Origin: Alphaproteobacteria bacterium
Lineage (GTDB): Bacteria > Pseudomonadota > Alphaproteobacteria > Micropepsales > Micropepsaceae
Direction: 5' to 3'
Assembly: GCA_017308375.1 (NCBI GenBank)
Contig: JAFKEW010000041.1
Coordinates: 62,001 to 126,000, forward strand
Length of the DNA stretch: 64,000 bases
Under the pieces are notes generated by a model that saw only the letters and a list, made by a program, of their open reading frames with translations, searched no databases and had not been told where the DNA came from. Positions 44,426 through 54,133 of this stretch are shown here, one piece after another. A program made the translations under genes and the position numbers. The stretch's first letter is position 1, and every line of letters begins with the position of its first letter.

Positions 44426-45954
44426 GTGCGACGGACCGCCGCGAAGCGGCACAGCCCGCGCCACCTTGTGCGATGGTCATCTTTGGCGCCAACGGCGACC
44501 TGACAAAGCGGCTGGTCGTACCCGCGCTCTATAATCTTTCGCGCTCGAATTTATTGCCGGAGCGGTTTGCTCTGATCGGCGTGGATCACGGCGACCGGAG
44601 TACGGAAACGTGGAAGGCCGCACTCCATGATTTCCTGGAGCAGAGTGTCAAATCTCCGGATAGCGAATTCGAGGGGAAGGCCATCGACGCTGATGCGTGG
44701 GGGCGTGTCGCGAATGCGATGCGCTACGTGAAGGGCGATTTCCTCGATCCGAAACTGTACGCGGCTCTTGGTGACGTGCTGCAAAAGTTGGATGCGCAGG
44801 AGAAACTGGGCGGCGCGGTACTTTTTTACCTTGCGGTTGCGGATCGTTTCTTTGAACCGGTTGCCGAACAGTTGGGTAAAGCGGGGCTTGTACGCGCGGA
44901 AGGGGCAGGTTGGCGCCGTCTGATCGTGGAAAAGCCGTTTGGCCACAGCCTGCAGTCGGCAAAGGCGCTGAATGCACATCTGCTGCAGTGGTTGCATGAA
45001 GATCAAATCTATCGGATCGACCATTTTCTGGGCAAGGAAACGGTCCAGAACATCATGGCGTTTCGCTTCGCCAGCGGCCTGTTCGAACCGGTATGGAATC
45101 GGGACCGGATCGATCATGTTCAGATCACAGTGGCCGAATCCATTGGTGTGGAAAAGCGTGGTTCGTTTTATGAAGCGACCGGCGCGCTTCGCGATATGGT
45201 GCCAAATCACCTGTTTCAGCTTGTGGCCATGACCGCGATGGAGCCGCCTGTGTCGTTCGACGCCGATGCGGTGCGTTCGCAGAAGGTCGATGTTTTCAAG
45301 GCAACCCGCGCGGTTGGTGCCCATGATGCCGTGCGCGGTCAGTATGGCGGTGGGCATATCGCCGGTACGGCCGTCAACCCATACCGCGAGGAGTTCAGGG
45401 TTGCTCCCGATTCCGATACCGAGACGTTTGTTGCCATGCGCTTGAATATCGACAACTGGCGCTGGGCCGGAGTGCCGTTCTATCTGCGCACCGGCAAGCG
45501 CATGGCAAAACGGACCACCGAAATTGCTATCCGGTTCAAGCCGGCACCCATTGCGCTATTTCGCGGCACGGGTGTGGACCAGATGAATGCGGATTGGCTG
45601 ATTCTGCAGATTCAGCCGGATGAGGGTATTCGTTTGCGGCTGAATGCGAAGCGGCCCGGCCCGGTTGTTGCTCTGGAGAGTGTGGCGATGGATTTTAAAT
45701 ATGCAGACTGGTTTCATCGCCAGCCCGCTGTTGGGTATGAGACATTGCTTTACGACTGCTTTATGGGTGATGCCACCTTGTTCCAGCGGGCGGATCAGGT
45801 GGAGGCCGCATGGGCTGTGGTACAGCCATTGCTGGATGCCTGGAACAGCACGGTACCGTCGGGATTTCCGAACTACAACGCGGGGAGCGATGGGCCGCGG
45901 AGCGCGGATGAGCTGTTGGCGCGTGATGGGCGAACATGGCGGCAGATTCGTTGA
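44422..45954 (+). CDS. zwf: Glucose-6-phosphate 1-dehydrogenase
   Basis: 510 residues, normal length. Nucleotide site [13 protein letters not shown] and active-site segment [13 protein letters not shown] are intact. It oxidises glucose-6-phosphate to 6-phosphogluconolactone and makes NADPH. It overlaps gnd at its start and pgl at its end; the three oxidative pentose phosphate enzymes are thus translated as a coupled block. Confidence 0.97.
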   Translation: MSATDRREAAQPAPPCAMVIFGANGDLTKRLVVPALYNLSRSNLLPERFALIGVDHGDRSTETWKAALHDFLEQSVKSPDSEFEGKAIDADAWGRVANAMRYVKGDFLDPKLYAALGDVLQKLDAQEKLGGAVLFYLAVADRFFEPVAEQLGKAGLVRAEGAGWRRLIVEKPFGHSLQSAKALNAHLLQWLHEDQIYRIDHFLGKETVQNIMAFRFASGLFEPVWNRDRIDHVQITVAESIGVEKRGSFYEATGALRDMVPNHLFQLVAMTAMEPPVSFDADAVRSQKVDVFKATRAVGAHDAVRGQYGGGHIAGTAVNPYREEFRVAPDSDTETFVAMRLNIDNWRWAGVPFYLRTGKRMAKRTTEIAIRFKPAPIALFRGTGVDQMNADWLILQIQPDEGIRLRLNAKRPGPVVALESVAMDFKYADWFHRQPAVGYETLLYDCFMGDATLFQRADQVEAAWAVVQPLLDAWNSTVPSGFPNYNAGSDGPRSADELLARDGRTWRQIR

Positions 45955-46664
45955 TGCGGGTGCCCGATAGCACTGTTTTCGTTGCCGAAACTGCCGTTTT
46001 GGTGTGTGAGAAGCTTGCGCAGTTCATTGCGCGCCAGATTGCGGAAAGGGACGGGCCGTTCCGGCTGGCTCTTTCCGGTGGCAAGACACCTCAACTGCTT
46101 TATCAAACCCTGGCAGGGCTGCCGATCACATGGACGCATGTGGAATTCTTTTGGGGGGACGAACGCTTCGTCCCGCATGATGATCCCGACAGCAATTACC
46201 GAATGGCAGATGAAAATCTTTTGTCGCGGATTTCCGTTCCTTCCACGCAGATCCATCCGATCCCGACTGGTGCTTCGCCGGAGGTCGCTGCTGCGCAATA
46301 TGAAGGCCTGCTAAAGCAGCACTATGGCGGAGATGTGCTGAAGCCGGGACGTCCATTGTTCGATCTGAATTTGCTCGGGATTGGGCAAGACGGGCACACG
46401 GCGTCCCTATTGCCTGATCAACCTGTATTGAAGGAAAGAAAGAAATGGGTCGCGGCCGTGCCCCATGGACGGAATGAGCCGCGTATTACGCTGACTTATC
46501 CGACGCTGCAGTCGAGTGCCGTAACCGTATTTCTTGCCGTTGGTAGGGATAAGGCCAATGCTGTGCATCAGGCACGTGCGGGAAATGAAGCCATACCGGC
46601 CGGCCGGCTACGGCCGGAAGGGTCCGTCTTATGGTTTTTGGATGATGCAGCGGCGAGGGGATGA
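45936..46664 (+). CDS. pgl: 6-phosphogluconolactonase
   Basis: 242 residues: LALSGGKTPQLLYQ and FWGDERFVPHDDPDSNYRM are the DevB/Pgl signatures, with GIGQDGHTASLLP further on. It hydrolyses the zwf product. Two starts are possible: ATG 45936, used here, or ATG 45954, which shares TGATG with the zwf stop and would shorten the protein by six residues. The stop overlaps the next ATG (ATGA). Confidence 0.94.
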   Translation: MAADSLMRVPDSTVFVAETAVLVCEKLAQFIARQIAERDGPFRLALSGGKTPQLLYQTLAGLPITWTHVEFFWGDERFVPHDDPDSNYRMADENLLSRISVPSTQIHPIPTGASPEVAAAQYEGLLKQHYGGDVLKPGRPLFDLNLLGIGQDGHTASLLPDQPVLKERKKWVAAVPHGRNEPRITLTYPTLQSSAVTVFLAVGRDKANAVHQARAGNEAIPAGRLRPEGSVLWFLDDAAARG

Positions 46665-48532
46665 AGACAAAAAGTACCGATAAATTAAATTTCGCCGGGG
46701 CACCGATTGAAGATTACGCGATGATCGGGGATGGCCGGACGGCGGCGCTCGTCAGCCGCGGCGGTTCGATCGACTGGCTTTGTATGCCCCGTTTTGATTC
46801 AGAGGCATGTTTCGCGGCGCTTCTGGGAACTGTGGATCATGGTCATTGGCGTATAGCACCCAAAGGCAAGGCGAAGGTCACGCGTTGCTACCGCGACGAG
46901 ACCCTCATCCTCGAGACCACGTTCGAAACCAGGACAGGCCGGGTCATGCTCACCGATTTCATGCCGGCAAACAGCGATCGTTCCTGCATCGTTCGAAGGC
47001 TTACGGGGGTTTCCGGTACCGTATCGCTGGAAACTGAACTTGTTATCCGTTTCGATTACGGCGTCACGGTGCCATGGGTCAATCGTATCGATGATCACGT
47101 CCTGACGGCGGTTGCCGGGCCGAACATGCTTGTAATGCACACGGCTGCTGCTCTCCACGGCGAAGACATGCGTACGGTCGGAGATTTCAAGATCAAGAAG
47201 GGTGACGCGCTGGACTTCGTGCTGACACATGCGTCTTCGTTTGGACCGTTGCCGCCATCCCTGGATGTGAACACCGCGCTGACGCATACGGATGCGTACT
47301 GGCGGCGCTGGTCTGCGCAATACAAGCAGGGCGATAAATGGGGCAAAGAGGTCAAACGATCTCTGATAACCTTGAAGGGGCTGAACTACCGCCCGACCGG
47401 CGGCATTGTCGCAGCACCGACCACGTCTTTGCCGGAGCAGTGGGGCGGCGCGCGCAACTGGGATTACCGCTATTGCTGGCTTCGTGATGCCACGTTCACG
47501 CTGCTCGCCTTCCTGAACGCCGGTTATCGTGAGGAGGCCGACGATTGGCAGAACTGGTTGCTGCGGGCCGTAGCTGGTAGTCCGGAACAAGTTCAAATCA
47601 TGTACGGCGTGGCCGGTGAACGGCGATTGGATGAATGGGAAGTGCCGTGGCTGCCTGGTTATCACGGTGCTTCGCCTGTGCGGATCGGCAACGCCGCCAG
47701 CGGCCAGATGCAGCTCGATATTTATGGTGAGTTGGCAGACGCCATTGCACAGGCCATGCGCGGTGGTCTGCCGAGGCCACCACGGCAGCGCGCGCTGCGC
47801 GAGGCGATGCTGCAACATCTGGAGAGGATGTGGCGGCAGCCGGATAGCGGCATCTGGGAGATTCGTGGCCCCCCGCAGCATTTTACCCATTCCAAGGTGA
47901 TGGCTTGGGTCGCTTTCGATCGCGCTTGGCGTGTAACGGAGAAGGAAGCGGGAAATAAGCGGCTATGCGCGCATTGGAAAAATGTCGCGCGGGAAATTCA
48001 TGCGGATGTTTGCAAGAATGGTGTCGATAAGGATCGGGGCTGCTTCGTACAGGCTTATGGCTCTGACCATATGGATGCCAGCCTGCTTCTCCTGGCGGAT
48101 GTCGGATTCCTTCCCGCCTCGGATGTGCGTATTCGAAAGACGGTGAAAGAGATCGAGCGTTGCCTGATGCGCGGCGGGCTTGTCCGCCGCTATCAAAACG
48201 ACAGCGGTGTTGATGGGCTTGAGGGGGATGAAGGTGTCTTTCTCGCTTGCAGCTTCTGGCTGGTGGATAATTATGTCCTCGAGGGGCGTCTTAAAGATGC
48301 CAACAGACTTTTTCGCCGGCTTTTGCGGCTCTGCAATGATGTTGGCCTTCTTTCAGAAGAGTATGATCCAAAGCGCAAATGCATGATGGGCAACTTTCCA
48401 CAAGCCTTCAGTCATGTTGCCCTGGTCAACTCCGCAATCAATCTGATGCAGGCTGAAAAGGCGCAAAAGGTACGGCCGAAAGGCAAGCGTGAAGAGAAGC
48501 CGGTGCGGCGGCATGAAAAACAGGGGCGTTAG
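46661..48532 (+). CDS. Glycoside hydrolase family 15 protein (glucoamylase/trehalase type), copy 1
   Basis: 623 residues, cytoplasmic (no signal peptide). An N-terminal beta-sandwich region (EDYAMIGDGRTAALVSRGG) precedes the (alpha/alpha)6 barrel with WDYRYCWLRDATF. The two GH15 catalytic acids can be placed: general acid in DSGIWEIRG and base in LLSEEYDP. Bacterial members of this type cleave alpha-1,4-glucans, trehalose or similar glucosides to glucose. It is coupled to pgl by an ATGA overlap, which suggests it supplies glucose to the pentose phosphate genes. The last 20 residues form a very basic tail. Confidence 0.92.
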   Translation: MKTKSTDKLNFAGAPIEDYAMIGDGRTAALVSRGGSIDWLCMPRFDSEACFAALLGTVDHGHWRIAPKGKAKVTRCYRDETLILETTFETRTGRVMLTDFMPANSDRSCIVRRLTGVSGTVSLETELVIRFDYGVTVPWVNRIDDHVLTAVAGPNMLVMHTAAALHGEDMRTVGDFKIKKGDALDFVLTHASSFGPLPPSLDVNTALTHTDAYWRRWSAQYKQGDKWGKEVKRSLITLKGLNYRPTGGIVAAPTTSLPEQWGGARNWDYRYCWLRDATFTLLAFLNAGYREEADDWQNWLLRAVAGSPEQVQIMYGVAGERRLDEWEVPWLPGYHGASPVRIGNAASGQMQLDIYGELADAIAQAMRGGLPRPPRQRALREAMLQHLERMWRQPDSGIWEIRGPPQHFTHSKVMAWVAFDRAWRVTEKEAGNKRLCAHWKNVAREIHADVCKNGVDKDRGCFVQAYGSDHMDASLLLLADVGFLPASDVRIRKTVKEIERCLMRGGLVRRYQNDSGVDGLEGDEGVFLACSFWLVDNYVLEGRLKDANRLFRRLLRLCNDVGLLSEEYDPKRKCMMGNFPQAFSHVALVNSAINLMQAEKAQKVRPKGKREEKPVRRHEKQGR

Positions 48533-48622
48533 AAACGCCTGCGTTGTGCCACATATAATCCGCAATCTAGCGATTGCAGCGACCCTTTATTGGTGACAGA
48601 TGCCGTTACTCCCGAAAGGGTC
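48525..48622 (+). promoter_or_regulatory. Boundary region between GH15 copy 1 and otsB: hairpin, -10 box, long inverted repeat
   Basis: GGCGTT-AGA-AACGCC (48525-48539) forms a tight hairpin over the GH15 stop codon. TATAAT lies at 48554-48559. GCAATC-TAGC-GATTGC forms a small palindrome at about 48562-48577. GACCCTTT (48581-48588) and AAAGGGTC (48615-48622) form perfect 8-bp arms around 26 bases. This looks like the start of a separate transcript for otsB-GH15-otsA. No -35 is clear. Confidence 0.45.
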
Positions 48623-48677
48623 TGCATTTCGGGCTTGAGTGGTGGAAATCAGCGGTGGAAACCGGCAAAATGGGAAG

Positions 48678-49424
48678 ATGCCGTTCGAAAAGCCACCTTA
48701 CTTTGATCCAGCCCGGATCGCACTGTTTCTTGATGTTGACGGCACATTGCTGGACATTGCGTTGCGGCCAGATGCCGTGCATGTGCCGGATGGCCTGATC
48801 GATACGCTACTTCGCATACAGGCGTTGGCGTCCGGTGCATTGGCGCTGGTTAGCGGGCGCAGCGTTGCCCAGCTCGATCAAATTTTCGGTGCATCGCACT
48901 TTGCAGCGGCGGGTTGTCATGGCGCGGAAACTAGGTTCTTGCCGGATGGAAAGATCACGCGTGGTGAATCTGTTTCCACCGCATGCAAGGCGCGTTTTGC
49001 TGCTTTGGCGGAAAATTTTCCGGGCGTCCTCTTGGAAGACAAGGGCTGTTCTCTGGCATTGCACTATCGCGCGGTGCGGGAATTGGCCCCGAAAGTTTTG
49101 GCCGCTGCCGCGGACTGCATAAGGCATTTCCCGCACATGGAACTTCTGCCTGGCAAGGACGTCATTGAACTCAAACCAGCCGGCATCGATAAGGGATCTG
49201 CTTGTGTGGAGTTTCTTCGCCGACCGCCGTTCGCCGGCCGCACACCGGTTTATGTAGGCGATGATGTGACGGACGAGCGGGCGCTTGTTCGAGTGCACGC
49301 CCTTGGTGGCATCGGAATTTCGGTTGGCGGTTTGCGGCGCGGTGCGCGCTATAATCTGAAAACACCCGCGGAGGTGCGAGGCTGGCTCCTCATGCTATGT
49401 AAAGAAGCGGTGGGAGGGATTTGA
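48678..49424 (+). CDS. otsB: Trehalose-6-phosphate phosphatase
   Basis: 248 residues from the ATG at 48678; an in-frame GTG at 48639 is an alternative with no better ribosome-binding site. HAD-superfamily motifs: nucleophile and acid D19 and D21 in LFLDVDGTLLD, Lys in the GIDKGSA segment and DDVTDERA. It removes phosphate from trehalose-6-phosphate. Its TGA shares a base with the next ATG (TGATG). Confidence 0.93.
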   Translation: MPFEKPPYFDPARIALFLDVDGTLLDIALRPDAVHVPDGLIDTLLRIQALASGALALVSGRSVAQLDQIFGASHFAAAGCHGAETRFLPDGKITRGESVSTACKARFAALAENFPGVLLEDKGCSLALHYRAVRELAPKVLAAAADCIRHFPHMELLPGKDVIELKPAGIDKGSACVEFLRRPPFAGRTPVYVGDDVTDERALVRVHALGGIGISVGGLRRGARYNLKTPAEVRGWLLMLCKEAVGGI

Positions 49425-51220
49425 TGCCAGCACAACCTCTCGATCTTGCCGTTATCGGCAACGGGCGTACAGCCGCTCTTCTCAATACACAGGCCCGGCT
49501 GGTCTGGTGGTGTTATCCCCGTTTCGATGGTGACCCGGTATTCTGCCGGCTGATTTCGGGTGATGAGGAGAAAGGTTTCTCCGACGTCGTTCTGGATGGG
49601 TTTTCGCATTCGGAATCGGAATATGAGCGCAACACCGCCATTGTCAGAACCACGCTGACATCCTCTGATGGCTCCGCATTGCGGATCACGGATTTTGCGC
49701 CCCGTTATCATAATTTTGAGCGCATCTCGCGCCCGCCACAGCTGGTGCGCATGCTGGAACCGTTATCCGGCCTTCCGCGCATCACCCTGCGATTCCGTCC
49801 GGCGCAGGATTATGGCGCTCTGAGCCCCCGTGGCGTGATGGGTAGCAATCATATCCGCTATTGCGGCCCCGAAGACGTCATCCGGCTCACCACCGATGCA
49901 CCTCTGTCTTATATCGCTCATGAAGCACCCTTTGTGCTGAACCGGCCCATGCACATGGTGTTCGGCGCCGATGAACCATTTCCAACCGATCTGCCCACTG
50001 CCTGTCGCGAACTCTACGAGCGCACACGGGACTATTGGATGCAGTGGGTGCGTCGCCTTTCTTTATCCTACGACTGGCAGGATGTGATGATCCGCGCCGC
50101 CATCACGCTCAAGCTCAGCAATTTCGAAGAGACGGGTGCAATCGTCGCGGCGCACACAACATCTATTCCGGAATCACCGGGTTCCGGGCGCACCTGGGAT
50201 TATCGCTTCTGCTGGCTACGTGACGCTTATTTCGTGGTCAAGGCGCTGAACAGGATCGGCGCCACGCGGACGATGGAGGATTTCATTTCCTTCATTCTCA
50301 GTATCGCATCTCATGACAAAGCCGACCTGAAACCAGTCTATGGCGTGGTGCCAAACGTCGATCTTCTGGAAAAGGAGGCGCGCCATCTGAAAGGGTTTGA
50401 TGGTCATGGGCCGGTGCGTATCGGCAATGCGGCGTCCGATCAGTTGCAGCATGATGCCTATGGCAGCGTCATTCTAGCGGCGATGCCGATGTTTTATGAC
50501 AGGCGGCTACCGCGCATGGCCGACGCGCCGATCTTTCATCTTCTGGAACGGCTCGGCCAAAAGGCAGCAGAGTTGGCCCTGGTCCCGGATGCAGGCATCT
50601 GGGAATATCGTGGGCGTAAGCGTGTTCATACGCATTCCGCAACGATGTGCTGGGCGGGGATCAGCCGCATTGGCGCGATTGCCGAGCATTTGGGTTTCGC
50701 AGACCGTGCCTCCTATTGGAATGAATTGGCCGACGGAATACAGCGCACCATTCTGACGCGAAGCTGGAATGCACAGCGGCAGGCTTTTACCGCTGCGTTT
50801 GATACGGATGATCTGGATGCGAGCGTGCTGCTTCTGCCGGAACTTGGTCTGATCGATGCCAAAGACCCCCGATTTGTAGCAAGTGTCGATGCAATGCAGA
50901 GGGAACTCATGCGCGGCCGGCACGTTATGCGTTACGCGCGGGAAGATGATTTTGGTTTGCCCGAAACCGCTTTTCTCGTCTGCCGGTTCTGGCTGATCGA
51001 TGCTCTCTGGCTCATCGGCCGGCGGGAGGAGGCGCGCGACCTTTTCCGTGATGCATTACAATATCGTAACCACTATGGCCTCCTGTCCGAAGACGTTCAT
51101 CCCGAAACCGGCACACTGTGGGGAAATTTCCCGCAGACATATTCCATGGCAGGGCTCATACTGACCGCCATGCGATTGTCGCGAAGTTGGGAGGATCGGT
51201 ATTGGCACGCCTCTTCATAG
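49424..51220 (+). CDS. Glycoside hydrolase family 15 protein, copy 2
   Basis: 598 residues. The ATG at 49424 has GGGAGGG five bases upstream and overlaps the otsB stop. It has the same fold as copy 1: LAVIGNGRTAALL, WDYRFCWLRDAYF, acid in DAGIWEYRG, base in LLSEDVHPE. It is strongly diverged from copy 1. Placement between otsB and otsA suggests action on trehalose or on a glucan linked to trehalose turnover. Both catalytic Glu residues are present, so activity is expected. Confidence 0.92.
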   Translation: MPAQPLDLAVIGNGRTAALLNTQARLVWWCYPRFDGDPVFCRLISGDEEKGFSDVVLDGFSHSESEYERNTAIVRTTLTSSDGSALRITDFAPRYHNFERISRPPQLVRMLEPLSGLPRITLRFRPAQDYGALSPRGVMGSNHIRYCGPEDVIRLTTDAPLSYIAHEAPFVLNRPMHMVFGADEPFPTDLPTACRELYERTRDYWMQWVRRLSLSYDWQDVMIRAAITLKLSNFEETGAIVAAHTTSIPESPGSGRTWDYRFCWLRDAYFVVKALNRIGATRTMEDFISFILSIASHDKADLKPVYGVVPNVDLLEKEARHLKGFDGHGPVRIGNAASDQLQHDAYGSVILAAMPMFYDRRLPRMADAPIFHLLERLGQKAAELALVPDAGIWEYRGRKRVHTHSATMCWAGISRIGAIAEHLGFADRASYWNELADGIQRTILTRSWNAQRQAFTAAFDTDDLDASVLLLPELGLIDAKDPRFVASVDAMQRELMRGRHVMRYAREDDFGLPETAFLVCRFWLIDALWLIGRREEARDLFRDALQYRNHYGLLSEDVHPETGTLWGNFPQTYSMAGLILTAMRLSRSWEDRYWHASS

Positions 51221-52788
51221 TTTCGAATCGCGTCAATGTTCCAAAGGCCGGAAGTCCGAAGCGGGCCGGTGGATTGGAAGTGGCGCTGAGCGCGACGCTC
51301 AAACGCTATCCGTGCGTCTGGCTGGGTTGGAGCGGTGCGGTAAAGCCGGATGAGGGGGCCGTTGAAACCCGGACAGTCGTGCGTGGAAAGGTGACCTATG
51401 TCGTTACCGACCTGACCAAGGAAGACTACCAGGAATACTATGCCGGCTATGCCAACAGTGTGCTGTGGCCCGTGCTGCACTATCGCTTGAATTTGACGGA
51501 ATTCTCCAAACGCGATTTGACGGGATACCTCCGGGTCAATGAACATTTCGCCGATGAGTTGCACAAGATTCTGGAGCCGGACGATGTCGTCTGGGTGCAC
51601 GACTATCATTTGATTCCGTTTGCACGGGCGTTGCGCCAGCGCGGGCATTTCAACCGGATCGGTTTTTTTCTGCACATTCCAATGCCGCCGCCGGAAATCC
51701 TGACGGCCCTTCCAGGGCACGAAAAACTTATCCCCGCCTTGCGCGATTATGATCTGGTGGGCTTTCAGACGGAAAACGACGCTGCCAATTTCGCCCGCTA
51801 TCTGGCGGGTGAGTTGAATATTTCGGCACACATTGCGCGGCCGTTTAGTACGGGCGAACGGTCCATGCGGATTGGAACATTTCCTGTGGGTGTCGAAACA
51901 GAGGCGTTCAACCGCAGGGCTCGCCACGCCGCGCGGTCCACCTTTGTGAAAAAAGTGATTGGCAGCATGCCTGGCAGCATGGTGATCGGTGTTGATCGCC
52001 TGGATTATTCTAAGGGACTCCCGCACCGGCTTGAAGCTTTTGAAAAATTCCTGGCGGCCAGTCCTGCTTGGCATGGACGGGTGAATTATCTCCAGATTAC
52101 GCCGAAGAGCCGTTCGGAAATCCAAGAATATGCCGACATCCGGCGTGTTATCGATGCCGCCGCGGGCCGCATCAATGCCACTTATGGCGATCCATCCTGG
52201 ATTCCTGTTCGCTATATTAATCGCACATATGGCCGCACGGCGCTGGCCGGCCTTTATCGTTCCGCGCGTGTCGGGCTCGTCACGTCCCTGCGCGATGGGA
52301 TGAATCTCGTTTCAAAGGAATATGTCGCCGCGCAGGATGGAGATGACCCGGGTGTTCTGGTGCTGTCCCGTTTCGCAGGCGCCTCGGCCGAACTCAGGGC
52401 CGCACTTCTGGTCAACCCTTACGATCCCGAAGCCGTGGGCGCGGCCATCGCGCGGGCGCTGGAGATGTCACGCGATGAACGGATTGCGCGCCACGCCGAA
52501 CTTTATACAACCCTTCTGCAAAACGATATCGCCAGTTGGGGTGAACGCTTCCTGCTGGCTTTGGGGGCGGAAGCGCTGGAGCCCGACCCCAAAGCTGTTA
52601 CGCCGCTTCTCACGCCGCGATCGCGCAGGACCGAGCCGCGTACGACAAGCCCGCGAAACGGAAAATCGCTTCATTCCAATCGGCTGAGTGGTGCGGCCAC
52701 ATCCTCAAGGGATTTTCGTTCTGCCGCAACACCCAGAAGCGATTCCGTAATCGCGGCGAAAACCATCAATCCGCCGCCCAAGGCATAG
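51202..52788 (+). CDS. otsA: Trehalose-6-phosphate synthase
   Basis: 528 residues from a TTG at 51202. GGGAGGA lies seven bases upstream and the frame then reads ARLFIVSNRVNVP, the standard GT20 start. An upstream ATG (51118) would add an unrelated leader inside the GH15 gene. Glucosyl-transfer signatures are VWVHDYHLIPFA, VIGVDRLDYSKGLP and LRDGMNLVSKEYVAAQ. It makes trehalose-6-phosphate from UDP-glucose and glucose-6-phosphate. The last 50 or so residues (Ser/Arg-rich) go beyond the usual end and are encoded opposite the 3' end of the MFS gene. Confidence 0.95.
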   Translation: MARLFIVSNRVNVPKAGSPKRAGGLEVALSATLKRYPCVWLGWSGAVKPDEGAVETRTVVRGKVTYVVTDLTKEDYQEYYAGYANSVLWPVLHYRLNLTEFSKRDLTGYLRVNEHFADELHKILEPDDVVWVHDYHLIPFARALRQRGHFNRIGFFLHIPMPPPEILTALPGHEKLIPALRDYDLVGFQTENDAANFARYLAGELNISAHIARPFSTGERSMRIGTFPVGVETEAFNRRARHAARSTFVKKVIGSMPGSMVIGVDRLDYSKGLPHRLEAFEKFLAASPAWHGRVNYLQITPKSRSEIQEYADIRRVIDAAAGRINATYGDPSWIPVRYINRTYGRTALAGLYRSARVGLVTSLRDGMNLVSKEYVAAQDGDDPGVLVLSRFAGASAELRAALLVNPYDPEAVGAAIARALEMSRDERIARHAELYTTLLQNDIASWGERFLLALGAEALEPDPKAVTPLLTPRSRRTEPRTTSPRNGKSLHSNRLSGAATSSRDFRSAATPRSDSVIAAKTINPPPKA

Positions 52789-54113
52789 CCCCAGAAAATC
52801 TCCGACCGTGCACCGCTATCGATGAGTGCGCCAAAAAACACCGGCCCGGCAATGCCGCCAATGCCCGTCCCAAAAGCATAAAATAGTGCGATGGTCAGCG
52901 CACGCGCTTCAAGCGGAAAGCTCTCGCCCACGGTCAGATAGGCCGCGCTCGCGCCTGCGGACGCGAAAAAGAATATACCGCACCAGGCAATGGTTTGTGC
53001 TTCGGCGCCCAGTACCCCGTGTGCGAACAGATAACCCACAACAATCATGGCAATGCCCGCAACGGCATAGGTCGTTGCGATCATGGCTTTGCGCCCCACG
53101 GTGTCGAACAATGGGCCGAGAATCAAAGGGCCCAGGAAATTGCCGGCCGCAAAGGGCAGCATGAACCAGCCGACATCGCGGCTTTCCAGGGCATAGAACT
53201 GCGTCAGGATCAGTGCATAAGTGAAAAAGATCGCATTGTAACAGAATGCTTGCGTGGCCATCAGCACGACCCCGAGAATTACGCGCCGTGGATAGTTCTT
53301 CAATAGAGTGTGCGCCAACGCGTGAAACGTCAGGCGGTAGTGGCGTGACAGGCGGATCTTCGGAAGTGGAGTTCTTGGGGGCGGTACCCCCATATTGGCT
53401 TCGATCCGGCGGACAGTATCCTCGGCTTCACGCAGACGGCCATGGGTCATCAACCAGCGTGGGCTTTCGGGAAGAAAGCGCCGCAAGGCAATGATGCATA
53501 TCGCCAGAATGGCGCCAAGAACGAACGCGACACGCCATCCAAGCCAGACTGGAAACAGGTCAGGATCAAGAACGGCGATGGACCCCATTGCACCGAAAGC
53601 CGCGCCAAGCCACCAGCTTCCGTTGATTGCGAGATCGGTGCGGCCCCGATAGCGGGCGGGGATGAATTCCTGAATTGCGGAATTGATGGCGGCATACTCG
53701 CCGCCGATCCCGGCGCCGGCCATGAACCGGAACAGCGCAAAAGACCAGAAGTCCCACGCGAGGCCAGTGAGAAGCGTGGCAATCAAATAGACGCCAACCG
53801 TAACGGTGAACAGCTTCCTCCGCCCCAGCCGATCGGTCAGATGCCCGAAGAAGAGTGCGCCGAGCACCGCCCCGCTTAGGTAGGCACTGGCCGTAAGGCC
53901 GATCCGGGTTGCGGAAAGATCGAGAGATGAAGGCGCTGCGATGGCACCGGACAGTGAGCCGACCAGTGTTACTTCAAGCCCGTCGAGCACCCAGGTGATG
54001 CCCAACGCGATGACGACCAACCAATGGAACCGGCCCCATTCAAGCCGGTCCAACCGTGCCGGCACATCCGTTTCAACGCTGTCTGCACCGATCATCTGGT
54101 CTGTGCGTATCAC
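52671..54113 (-). CDS. MFS transporter, metabolite:H+ symporter-like
   Basis: 480 residues with twelve membrane helices. Family motifs are GHLTDRLGRRKLF between helices 2 and 3, RFMAGAGIGGEYAAINSAIQ with RYRG, and LPESPRWL before a central loop. This pattern is typical of sugar and carboxylate symporters of the MHS/sugar-porter type. It starts at a GTG (54113) or an ATG six codons later, just after the EgtB-EgtD gene, and may be co-transcribed with it. A substrate such as ergothioneine or a precursor is possible but not shown. Confidence 0.88.
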   Translation of the reverse strand: MIRTDQMIGADSVETDVPARLDRLEWGRFHWLVVIALGITWVLDGLEVTLVGSLSGAIAAPSSLDLSATRIGLTASAYLSGAVLGALFFGHLTDRLGRRKLFTVTVGVYLIATLLTGLAWDFWSFALFRFMAGAGIGGEYAAINSAIQEFIPARYRGRTDLAINGSWWLGAAFGAMGSIAVLDPDLFPVWLGWRVAFVLGAILAICIIALRRFLPESPRWLMTHGRLREAEDTVRRIEANMGVPPPRTPLPKIRLSRHYRLTFHALAHTLLKNYPRRVILGVVLMATQAFCYNAIFFTYALILTQFYALESRDVGWFMLPFAAGNFLGPLILGPLFDTVGRKAMIATTYAVAGIAMIVVGYLFAHGVLGAEAQTIAWCGIFFFASAGASAAYLTVGESFPLEARALTIALFYAFGTGIGGIAGPVFFGALIDSGARSEIFWGYALGGGLMVFAAITESLLGVAAERKSLEDVAAPLSRLE

Positions 54114-54133
54114 CGGCGGCCATCACTCCGTCT

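Noticed and set aside
51118-51201. Start of otsA at the ATG at 51118.
   Set aside because: It would add 28 residues that overlap the GH15 gene; the TTG at 51202 has a strong Shine-Dalgarno and begins exactly at the conserved RLFIVSNR.
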